Shown here: positions 1-5,616 of the stretch, piece by piece
Layout: each line of letters begins with the position of its first letter
How positions within the stretch are numbered: the first letter of the stretch is position 1
Source: an uncultured Alphaproteobacteria bacterium
Lineage (GTDB): Bacteria; Pseudomonadota; Alphaproteobacteria; Caulobacterales; Caulobacteraceae
Direction of reading: 5' to 3'
DNA: 6,323 nucleotides
NCBI GenBank assembly: GCA_903928755.1
Contig: CAIYSH010000310.1
Coordinates: forward strand, 1 to 6,323
Notes under the pieces: model-generated
Database searches by the model: none
What the model was told of the DNA's origin: nothing
Seen by the model: only the letters and a program-made list of their open reading frames with translations
Position numbers and translations under genes: made by a program

Positions 1-4
1 AGGA

Positions 5-30
5 GACCGAAGGCGGTCCGCCGGCGCCGG
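5..30 (-). terminator. GC-rich inverted repeats after the kinase gene (possible terminator)
   Basis: Just past the kinase stop codon (minus-strand sense) lie two self-complementary elements. One is a perfect 10-bp palindrome, CCGGCGCCGG, at 21-30. The other is a small hairpin at 5-18 with 5-bp arms (GACCG/CGGTC on the plus strand) around a 4-base loop. No T-run follows on the minus strand, so an intrinsic terminator is only a guess. The window edge hides what comes next. Positions 1-43 hold no gene that I can support. Confidence 0.2.
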
Positions 31-43
31 TGTTTACGCCAGT

Positions 44-592
44 CTAGGGTCCAGCGAGGTCCTTGAGCCGGGCGACCAGCGAAGGGACCTCCTTTGGGTG
101 TTTCAGGTGATGCACCCGCAGGTGCGCATTGGCGGGGTCTGAAAAGACCTCGCCATAGCGCAGCCTGTTTTGGTGGAAATGGTCCCAGCTCCAGCGGATG
201 GGGTGTTCCTTTTCCAGCCACTTGCTGAAGGTCTCCACATTACCCGTGCCGGACCAGAGCTCTTTTCGATCAAGGGCTCGGGTCAAGGATCTGCGGATCA
301 CCCGCCCCATGATCAGGGGCCGGGGATAGTCCAGCCAGACAGCGTCCGTCGCCATGGCCCGGATCTTCGGCTGGATGGAGCTGTAGTTTCCATCCGTCAC
401 CCAACGCTCACCCGACAGGGCGGCGAGAACCCGTCTGTGGAATTCAGGCCGGTCATGGGAGTTGAGATCGATCCAGCCAGGCTGCCAGTTCACAGCGTCC
501 AGCTCGACATGGGACAGATCCAGCTCTGCCGCCAGCCGGCGGGCCAGGGTCGACTTCCCGGACCCCGAACTGCCATTGATGGTGATCCGCAT
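44..592 (-). CDS. Small P-loop NTPase / adenylate-kinase-like protein (FlaR 'topology modulation'-type family)
   Basis: This 182-residue protein is a likely cytoplasmic nucleotide-binding protein of the kinase type. A Walker A loop, GSSGSGKST, sits at residues 7-15 directly after the first beta strand. It is followed by LDAVNWQPGW (31-40), the DGNY motif (67-70), a hydrophobic strand ending in Asp at VWLDYP (85-90) that may serve as Walker B, and a basic segment at 97-110 that could form the lid. This order is typical of small P-loop proteins annotated as AAA ATPase or 'DNA topology modulation protein FlaR-related', whose true substrate is generally unknown. The length fits a complete protein. 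The ATG at 592 shares one base with the stop codon of the CoA-transferase gene (TGATG), and no strong ribosome site precedes it, so translational coupling is likely. Fold and nucleotide binding are well supported; the phosphorylated substrate is not known. Confidence 0.85.
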   Translation of the reverse strand: MRITINGSSGSGKSTLARRLAAELDLSHVELDAVNWQPGWIDLNSHDRPEFHRRVLAALSGERWVTDGNYSSIQPKIRAMATDAVWLDYPRPLIMGRVIRRSLTRALDRKELWSGTGNVETFSKWLEKEHPIRWSWDHFHQNRLRYGEVFSDPANAHLRVHHLKHPKEVPSLVARLKDLAGP

Positions 593-1809
593 CAGTCTTT
601 CGTCAGACCCAGCTCCGCCCAGACCTCATCGGTGTTCTCGCCCAGGCGCGGGGGATGTCGACGGATGTTGGAGGGGGAGCCGGTGAACTTCACCGGCGGC
701 TTCATGGCGTTGTAGGGCCCGGCGTGGGGATGGTCATACCGCTCAAAGAAGCCCACCGCCTTGAGGTGCGGGTCGTCGGGCAGGTCGTCCAGGCGGGAGG
801 TCTTGACCACCGGGATGGACAGGGGCTTGAGCAGGTCGAGCCATTCCTGGGTGGTCTTGGTCTGGGTGACCTCGCCCACAAGGCCATAGAGCTCATTGAT
901 GTGCTTGCCCCGCTGGGCATAGTCGGAGAACCGCGGATCCTTGCCGAAGGTCTCGGCCATGCCGGCAGCGGCGAAGAACTGGTCCCACTGCCTGTCGGTA
1001 TAGGGCAGCAGGCCGATATAGCCGTCCTTTGTCTGGTAGGGCTTGCGGTTGGGATTGGCCACCCGCTGATAGGCCCACTGGCCGACGGGCGGCTCGAAGG
1101 TGTGGTCATAGAGGTGCTCCACCAGGGTGAAGCTGGTGACACATTCCAGCATGGGCACTTCGATGAACTGCCCCTCCCCGGTCCGCTCGCGGTGGAGGAG
1201 GCCTGCGGTGATGGCCTGACACATGAACAAGCCCGAGACCTTGTCGGCCACCAGGGTCGGCAGGATGCGCGGGGTCGGATTGCCGTCCACCCGGGGCAGC
1301 AGGTCGGCCAGACCAGAGGCTGACTGGATCAGGTCGTCATAGGCCGGCTCGCCCTCATAGGGACCGTCCGAGCCATAGCCGGCGGCGTGGACATAGACCA
1401 CGTCCGGGCGGATGGCCTTGACGCTCTCATAGTCCAGACCCAGGCGCTTCAGGCCATCATAGCGGATCGAGACGGCGAAGACCTCGCAGGACTTGATCAG
1501 GGCCTCAAGAAAGGGCCTTGCCTCGGCGGCGCGCAGATCCACGAGGACTGAACGCTTGTTGCGGTTGATGGCCAGGAAGATCGGGCCCAGATCCCGGGGT
1601 GCCCCTTCAGGCACATGGCCGGCCCAGCGCATGATGTCGCCGCCATCGCCCCGGCCAGAGCCTGGATCTTCCAGCTTGATCACCTCGGCGCCCTGATCGC
1701 CCAGCATCTGGGTCGCATAGGCGCCGAACACCACGCTGGTCAGGTCCAGAATGCGGATTCCGGCCAGGGGGCCGGTGGCCTTTTGTGCAAGTTCCTTGGT
1801 TTCCGCCAC
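592..1809 (-). CDS. Family III CoA transferase (CaiB/BaiF type)
   Basis: Family members move CoA between carboxylic acids through an enzyme-bound aspartyl-CoA intermediate; relatives include formyl-CoA and carnitine CoA transferases and alpha-methylacyl-CoA racemase. The start chosen is GTG at 1809 (405 residues), because GGGGAGA lies six bases upstream; an in-frame GTG at 1848 would add 13 residues without a good ribosome site. Visible family marks are GPLAGIRILDLT (13-24), GAEVIKLE (40-47), NRNKRSVLVDL (82-92), AGYGSDGPY (143-151), VADKVSG (187-193) and LLHRERTGEGQ (204-214). Asp189 aligns with the catalytic Asp of the family. Tyr157 occupies the place of the racemase catalytic His (AGHD becomes PAYD), which favours a transferase over a racemase. 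The length is normal. The gene diverges from the acyl-CoA dehydrogenase and overlaps the kinase gene by one base. The acid and CoA donor cannot be read from the sequence. Confidence 0.92.
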   Translation of the reverse strand: MAETKELAQKATGPLAGIRILDLTSVVFGAYATQMLGDQGAEVIKLEDPGSGRGDGGDIMRWAGHVPEGAPRDLGPIFLAINRNKRSVLVDLRAAEARPFLEALIKSCEVFAVSIRYDGLKRLGLDYESVKAIRPDVVYVHAAGYGSDGPYEGEPAYDDLIQSASGLADLLPRVDGNPTPRILPTLVADKVSGLFMCQAITAGLLHRERTGEGQFIEVPMLECVTSFTLVEHLYDHTFEPPVGQWAYQRVANPNRKPYQTKDGYIGLLPYTDRQWDQFFAAAGMAETFGKDPRFSDYAQRGKHINELYGLVGEVTQTKTTQEWLDLLKPLSIPVVKTSRLDDLPDDPHLKAVGFFERYDHPHAGPYNAMKPPVKFTGSPSNIRRHPPRLGENTDEVWAELGLTKD

Positions 1810-1815
1810 GTCTGC

Positions 1816-1822
1816 TCTCCCC
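1816..1822 (-). promoter_or_regulatory. Ribosome binding site deciding the CoA-transferase start
   Basis: On the minus strand GGGGAGA is followed by six bases and then GTG at 1809. This places initiation 13 codons inside the longest open frame. It also matches relatives, which usually begin only about ten residues before the G-P-L-x-G-I-R-I-L-D-L-T block. Confidence 0.7.
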
Positions 1823-1836
1823 ACGGGTGAAAGTCT

Positions 1837-1860
1837 CGTTATGATCACTTGGATAGAACG
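1837..1860. promoter_or_regulatory. Imperfect dyad in the divergent promoter region (possible operator)
   Basis: The 24-bp segment begins CGTT and ends AACG. Seven of its twelve base pairs are symmetric, including the outer four and CA/TG near the centre. It lies between the two divergent genes, where a shared repressor of TetR or GntR type could act. Symmetry is modest, no regulator gene is present in the window, and chance is a real alternative. Confidence 0.2.
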
Positions 1861-1865
1861 CGCAA
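1838..1865 (-). promoter_or_regulatory. Candidate promoter for the CoA-transferase/kinase unit
   Basis: Reading the minus strand, TTGCGC (1865-1860) is followed after 16 bases by CATAAC (1843-1838), giving 3/6 and 4/6 matches to the sigma70 boxes. Transcription would start near 1831, leaving a short leader that contains the ribosome site at 1822-1816. This fits the GTG start at 1809 and not the one at 1848, which would lie upstream of the transcript. The match is weak. Confidence 0.25.
1840..1845 (+). promoter_or_regulatory. Candidate -10 box for the dehydrogenase/crotonase operon
   Basis: TATGAT differs from TATAAT at one base and lies 27 bases before the ribosome site at 1872. I find no convincing -35 box 16-18 bases upstream, so the call is tentative. 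It overlaps the candidate minus-strand -10 box, so the two promoters would compete or be controlled together. Confidence 0.2.
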
Positions 1866-1871
1866 GGCGGC

Positions 1872-1877
1872 GGAGGA
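1872..1877 (+). promoter_or_regulatory. Strong ribosome binding site supporting a TTG start
   Basis: GGAGGA lies six bases before TTG at 1884. The codons after the TTG give N-F-E-L-S-E-E-H-R, the usual opening of acyl-CoA dehydrogenases. The rare start codon is therefore well supported and may tune expression. Confidence 0.8.
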
Positions 1878-1883
1878 AAGCCC

Positions 1884-3050
1884 TTGAATTTCGAACTTTC
1901 GGAAGAGCACCGCATGCTCAAGGACCTGGTGCAGAAGTTCGTGCGAGACGAGCTCATGCCCCTGGAAACCGCCGTCATGCAGAGGGAGGCCTCGGGCCAG
2001 GGTATTTTCATCAATGCCGAAGAGCGGGCCAAGGTGGACGCCGTCTCCCAGAAGCTTGGCCTCTGGGGTCTGGATGCCCCGGAGGATGTGGGCGGAGCCG
2101 ACCTGCCCCAGGTGGCCCTGATCGCCGTCAATGAGGCCATGGGCTCCACGGTGACGCCCTACACCCTGCCGCCGGACTCCCCCAATCTGCGCATGCTCAT
2201 GGCCACGGTGAACGAGCGCCAGAGGGAGGCCTATCTGGCCCCCTATGTGGCCGGCAAGACCATCAGCGCCATCGGCATTTCCGAGCCCGGTGCCGGGGCT
2301 GACCCGGCGGGCATGATGACCCGCGCTGTCCGCGACGGCGATGACTGGGTGATCAATGGCCGGAAGATCTGGACCAGCCGGGCGGCCGAGGCCGACTTCA
2401 CCATCCTCATGGCGGTGACCGACAAGGAAAAGGGCTCCCGGGGCGGGATTTCGGCCTTCCTGGTAGACGGCGACACCCCGGGCTTCAACGTCCTGCGGCG
2501 CATTCCGATGATCGGCGGAGCCTTTACCTATGAGGTCGCCCTGGAAGACTGCCGGGTGCCGGACTGGAAGCTGCTGGGGGTCGAGGGTCAGGGCTTTGCA
2601 CCCATGCAGATCCGCCTCGGCACCCGCCGCCTGCAGATGGCCAGCTGGTGCATTGGCCTGGCCCAGAGGGCGCTGGACATGATGTGCGAGTATGCGCCCC
2701 AGAGGGTCACCTTCGGCCAGCCCCTGTCCAACCGCCAGGCCGTCCAGTGGTGGGCCGCCGACGCCGCCACCAAGATCCACGCCGCCCGGCTCATGGCCTA
2801 TGATGTGGCCTGGAAGCTGGACCAGGGCCGCGACGTCCGGCAGGAGATTTCCATGGTCAAGGTGTTCGCCACCGAAATGGCCTGGGAAACGATTGATCAT
2901 GCCATGCAGGCCTTTGGCGCCATGGGCATGACCAAGGAAATGCCGCTGCAGCTCATGGCTGCCAGCGTCCGCAATATGAGAATCTATGACGGGCCTTCTG
3001 AAGTCCACCGCATGGTGGTGGCCCGCAACCTTATGGGAACCAGCCGATGA
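1884..3050 (+). CDS. Acyl-CoA dehydrogenase family flavoprotein (ACAD10/11-like)
   Basis: This is a predicted FAD enzyme that would introduce a 2,3 double bond into an acyl-CoA, passing electrons to electron-transfer flavoprotein. It is complete at 388 residues, the usual length, and starts at TTG after a strong ribosome site. The helical N-terminal domain opens with FELSEEHRMLKDLV (3-16). The middle beta domain carries GISEPGAGADP (131-141) and WVINGRKIWTS (155-165). The C-terminal domain carries QRVTFGQPLSNRQAVQ (273-288), AFGAMGM (343-349) and IYDGPSEVH (367-375). Asp369 occupies the place of the catalytic Glu of short/medium-chain enzymes, and Arg248 occupies the alternative Glu site of isovaleryl-CoA dehydrogenase. 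The x-D-G-P-x-E-V-H ending and the W-x-A-x-x-x-x-x-I-x-x-x-R-L helix (290-303) resemble ACAD10/11-type proteins. It shares an ATGA overlap with the crotonase gene. Substrate unknown; desaturation itself is inferred from the family. Confidence 0.93.
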   Translation: MNFELSEEHRMLKDLVQKFVRDELMPLETAVMQREASGQGIFINAEERAKVDAVSQKLGLWGLDAPEDVGGADLPQVALIAVNEAMGSTVTPYTLPPDSPNLRMLMATVNERQREAYLAPYVAGKTISAIGISEPGAGADPAGMMTRAVRDGDDWVINGRKIWTSRAAEADFTILMAVTDKEKGSRGGISAFLVDGDTPGFNVLRRIPMIGGAFTYEVALEDCRVPDWKLLGVEGQGFAPMQIRLGTRRLQMASWCIGLAQRALDMMCEYAPQRVTFGQPLSNRQAVQWWAADAATKIHAARLMAYDVAWKLDQGRDVRQEISMVKVFATEMAWETIDHAMQAFGAMGMTKEMPLQLMAASVRNMRIYDGPSEVHRMVVARNLMGTSR

Positions 3051-3829
3051 GCAAGACCGCCACCCAGGAAATCACCATTTCCAAATCCGGCCACGTGGCC
3101 ACCATCACCATTGACCGGCCGCCGAACAACCATGTCTCGGTCGAGCTGATGCGCGACCTGGCCGACATACTGGAAAACCTCGATGGCGACTCCGAAGTCC
3201 GCGCTGTGGTCCTGGCCGCGGCAGGCAAGGCCTTCTGCGCCGGAGCCGACCTGGTCTCGTCGGACGGCATTGCCAATAACGGCATGGGCGGGATCAATGC
3301 CCTTTATGATCAGGCCGTGCGCCTGTTCTCCATCGAGACCCCGATTGTCGCTGCCATTCAGGGTGCCGCCGTCGGCGCGGGCCTGGGCCTGGCCCTGGTG
3401 GCCGACTTCCGGGTCGCTGCACCCGAGGCCCGCTTCGCCGCCAACTTCGTCAAGCTGGGCTTCCATCCGGGCTTTGGCCTGACCCATACCCTGCCCCGCC
3501 TGATCGGCGAGCAGAGGGCCGCCCTGATGTTCCTCACCGGTCGCCGGGTCAAGGCCGAGGAAGGTCTGGCATGGGGTCTGGTGGACGAGGTGGTCCCCCT
3601 GCACAAGCTGCTGGAAGCCGCACAGGCCCTGGCCGCCGAGATCGCCGAAAACGCCCCGCTGGCCGTGGTCGCCACCCGCAAGACCATGCGAGGCCAGCTG
3701 GCCGCTGCCGTGCGCGAACAGACCAATCACGAGCATGGCCAGCAGACCATACTGCGCGCCACGGACGACTTCGCCGAGGGGGTGCGGTCGGTTCAGGAAC
3801 GCCGTCCGGGGAACTTCACCGGAAGGTAA
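3047..3829 (+). CDS. Enoyl-CoA hydratase/isomerase (crotonase) family protein lacking both hydratase glutamates
   Basis: This 260-residue crotonase-fold protein binds an acyl-CoA thioester and polarises it in an oxyanion hole. The fold is clear from VATITIDRPP (17-26), KAFCAGADL (61-69, first oxyanion strand), IQGAAVGAGLGLAL (104-117, second oxyanion element), ADFRVAAPEARF (119-130), LPRLIG (149-154), GLVDEVVP (177-184) and the C-terminal helix with KTMRG (212-216). Aligning with rat mitochondrial hydratase, the positions of Glu144 and Glu164 hold Gly114 and Phe134, so the usual acid/base pair is absent. An unusual stretch, GFHPGFGLTHTLP (138-150), follows. It may be an isomerase, hydrolase, lyase or a hydratase using other residues. 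Its ATG overlaps the dehydrogenase stop (ATGA), with GGGA at 3035-3038 as a modest ribosome site, so the two are co-translated. Fold is certain, reaction unknown. Confidence 0.92.
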   Translation: MSKTATQEITISKSGHVATITIDRPPNNHVSVELMRDLADILENLDGDSEVRAVVLAAAGKAFCAGADLVSSDGIANNGMGGINALYDQAVRLFSIETPIVAAIQGAAVGAGLGLALVADFRVAAPEARFAANFVKLGFHPGFGLTHTLPRLIGEQRAALMFLTGRRVKAEEGLAWGLVDEVVPLHKLLEAAQALAAEIAENAPLAVVATRKTMRGQLAAAVREQTNHEHGQQTILRATDDFAEGVRSVQERRPGNFTGR

Positions 3830-3849
3830 GGCACCGCGGTAGCCTTCCG
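3820..3849 (+). terminator. Hairpin across the crotonase stop codon
   Basis: Perfect 7-bp arms, CGGAAGG (3820-3826) and CCTTCCG (3843-3849), enclose a 16-base loop that begins with the TAA stop and contains the palindrome ACCGCGGT (3833-3840). No T-run follows, so this would be a weak or factor-assisted terminator, or an mRNA-stabilising stem separating the acyl-CoA operon from the esterase. I see no recognisable promoter in the rest of the gap (3850-3888). Confidence 0.3.
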
Positions 3850-3888
3850 TCCGCCAATGTCCTAGCCTGCGCCAAATCATCAGACTTG

Positions 3889-3894
3889 GGGAGA
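3889..3894 (+). promoter_or_regulatory. Ribosome binding site deciding the esterase start
   Basis: GGGAGA sits six bases before ATG at 3901. The open frame continues upstream to 3571 inside the crotonase gene, but only the 3901 start puts a secretion signal at the N-terminus. Confidence 0.75.
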
Positions 3895-3900
3895 CGGGCT

Positions 3901-5577
3901 ATGGGCGGACGGAATCAAACAGCGGTGGCATTGGTGCTTGCCCTGGGCATGGCGACAATGGCACAGGCCGCAGCACCCGACCTTGCCACCACCTCCGGCG
4001 GCCCGGTCAAGGCCACGGCCCGGGGGGCCATGACCTCCTATTTCGCCATACCCTATGCGGCCCCACCGGTCGGCGACCTGCGCTGGCGGGCCCCACAAAC
4101 AGCCGCCAAATGGACCGCGCCTCTGGCAAAGACAAAGTCGGGGGCTGCCTGCCTGCAGACCGGCGCGGCCTCCTTCCGCTCCACTGGCGACAGTGAGGAC
4201 TGCCTCTATCTGGACGTTCACCGCCCCACAGGAGACGGCCCCTTCCCGGTCATGGTCTGGATCCACGGCGGAGCCTTCACCAGCGGCAGTGCCGGCATGT
4301 ATGCCGACCCGTCTGCCCTGGTGAGCAAGGGCGTCGTCGTTGTCGCCATCAACTATCGTCTGGGGGCCCTGGGCTTTCTGGCCCACCCGTCCCTGCGCGA
4401 TGCCAATGGCAGTGCAGGCAATTATGGCATGATGGACCAGCAGGCGGCCCTGCACTGGGTTCAGGACAATATCGCAGGCTTTGGCGGTGACCCGAAGAAT
4501 GTCACCATTTTCGGCGAGTCCGCCGGGGGCTTCAGCGTCCTGACCCACCTGGCCTCGCCGGGCTCAGCGGGCCTGTTCCAGAAGGCCATCATCGAGAGCG
4601 GAGCCTACGGCGTCTCGGGTCAGGCGACCCAGGCCGAACTGGAGGGTCAGAGCGCCCAGGCCCTGGCCAAGGTGCTGGAGGCCCGGGATGACGCACCGGC
4701 CACCTGCAATCCGGCAAACGACACCGCCGACTGCCTGCGCGCCCTGCCCCTGAACATGGTACGGGGCAAGTTGATGAACGCCTTCACCACCGCCGTGCCC
4801 AATGTCATCCCGTCAGTGGACGGCAAGGTCCTGCCCCAGACCATCAAGGCCACCTTTGCGGCGGGCGGCAACAACAAGGTCCCGGTGATCAACGGCTCCA
4901 ACGAGAATGAGAACACCCTGTTCATCGCGCTCGGCGAACTGGCTGCCCGGTTCACCGCCAAGCCGCCGAATTTCAACCCGGCCGACCGGTCATTCCTGAT
5001 GACCGCCGACGCCTACGCCAAGGCGGCCGAGGACCAGTCAAAGACCTCAGGCGTCCCTGCGGCGGACCTGACCGGCAAATACTATCCGCTGAAGGCCTAT
5101 GGAAAGGATGCGGCCCTGCAGCCGACCCTGGCCTCGGCGGCAGCAGGGACTGACGCCACCTTCTCGTGCAACGGCATCAACGTGTCCTCGCGGATCGCAA
5201 CGCAGGGCCAACCGGTCTGGATGTATGAATTCCGGGACCAGGGTGCCCCGTCCCTCGTCGGGTCCATCGGTGGCAAATACTTGCTGAGCTTCCCGCAGGG
5301 GGCCGCCCACGCTTCCGAACTGCCTTACATTTTCAACATGATGGACGTTGGCTCGGCGGACCGGAAGGCCCTGAAGGAGACCATGGCCACCTATTGGACC
5401 AATTTCGCCAAGGCCGGCGACCCCAACGGCAAGGGCGTTCCTGCCTGGGCCGGGTTCAGGGCCGGTAAGGTCCAGGCCCTGGATGTGCCGGAAGACGGCG
5501 GGGTCAAGCCCATGGCCGCCGCCGCCTTCAAGTCTGAGCACAAGTGCACCACCGCCTGGGCGAAGCAGGTCTTCTAG
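3901..5577 (+). CDS. Secreted type B carboxylesterase (alpha/beta hydrolase)
   Basis: This 558-residue serine esterase would hydrolyse carboxylic esters outside the cytoplasm. A Sec signal peptide is visible: a short N-terminus with Arg4, a hydrophobic core at 7-20, and probable cleavage after AQA at residue 23. The oxyanion motif HGGAF is at 122-126. The nucleophile elbow GESAGG (205-210) has Ser207, the acid is Glu337 in NENENTLF, and the base is His470 in HASELPYIF; the triad is complete. Six cysteines sit where cholinesterase-type disulfides fall: 84/101, 269/278 and 423/549. Oxidative folding in the periplasm fits export. The length is normal for the family. It lies 71 bases after the crotonase gene behind a hairpin, so it may have its own promoter, although none is recognisable. 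It converges on the TonB receptor gene. Para-nitrobenzyl esterases, fumonisin esterase and cholinesterases share this fold; the natural ester is unknown. Confidence 0.93.
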   Translation: MGGRNQTAVALVLALGMATMAQAAAPDLATTSGGPVKATARGAMTSYFAIPYAAPPVGDLRWRAPQTAAKWTAPLAKTKSGAACLQTGAASFRSTGDSEDCLYLDVHRPTGDGPFPVMVWIHGGAFTSGSAGMYADPSALVSKGVVVVAINYRLGALGFLAHPSLRDANGSAGNYGMMDQQAALHWVQDNIAGFGGDPKNVTIFGESAGGFSVLTHLASPGSAGLFQKAIIESGAYGVSGQATQAELEGQSAQALAKVLEARDDAPATCNPANDTADCLRALPLNMVRGKLMNAFTTAVPNVIPSVDGKVLPQTIKATFAAGGNNKVPVINGSNENENTLFIALGELAARFTAKPPNFNPADRSFLMTADAYAKAAEDQSKTSGVPAADLTGKYYPLKAYGKDAALQPTLASAAAGTDATFSCNGINVSSRIATQGQPVWMYEFRDQGAPSLVGSIGGKYLLSFPQGAAHASELPYIFNMMDVGSADRKALKETMATYWTNFAKAGDPNGKGVPAWAGFRAGKVQALDVPEDGGVKPMAAAAFKSEHKCTTAWAKQVF

Positions 5578-5616
5578 ACCTGCCCCACCCCGGCGTCGGC
5601 TGTCCTAGAAGTCTGC
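5565..5616. terminator. Inverted repeat spanning the two convergent stop codons
   Basis: CTTCTAG (5571-5577) pairs with CTAGAAG (5605-5611), and GCAG (5565-5568) pairs with CTGC (5613-5616) after a small asymmetric internal loop. The 27-base gap between the stops forms the loop. Both genes end TTC-TAG, which creates the core of the repeat. It could serve as a shared bidirectional terminator, but there is no T-run on either side and the core may be a by-product of the matching gene ends. Confidence 0.3.

Noticed and set aside
170..715. A plus-strand open frame across the kinase gene and the end of the CoA transferase gene
   Set aside because: It crosses two well-supported minus-strand genes, has no family motif and no convincing start.
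1810..1848. Longer CoA transferase starting at GTG 1848
   Set aside because: No ribosome site precedes it, its 13 extra residues are not family-like, and the candidate promoter would lie downstream of it.
1980..2232. The 13-base direct repeat at 1980 and 2220 as a mobile-element or recombination footprint
   Set aside because: Both copies encode Gln-Arg-Glu-Ala inside an intact gene and are explained by shared codon choice.
1845..3008. A 387-codon minus-strand open frame covering nearly the whole acyl-CoA dehydrogenase gene
   Set aside because: It is the mirror of a GC-rich coding sequence. Its product is rich in Gly, His and Gln with no recognisable domain, while the plus strand encodes a clear family protein with motifs in order.
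2984..3880. A 298-codon minus-strand open frame opposite the crotonase gene
   Set aside because: Same codon-bias shadow effect; low-complexity composition, no motif, and the plus-strand crotonase is unmistakable.
3571..3900. In-frame upstream extension of the esterase giving a 668-residue protein
   Set aside because: The extra 110 residues lie mostly inside the crotonase gene in another frame, show no domain and would bury the signal peptide. The ATG at 3901 has a proper ribosome site.
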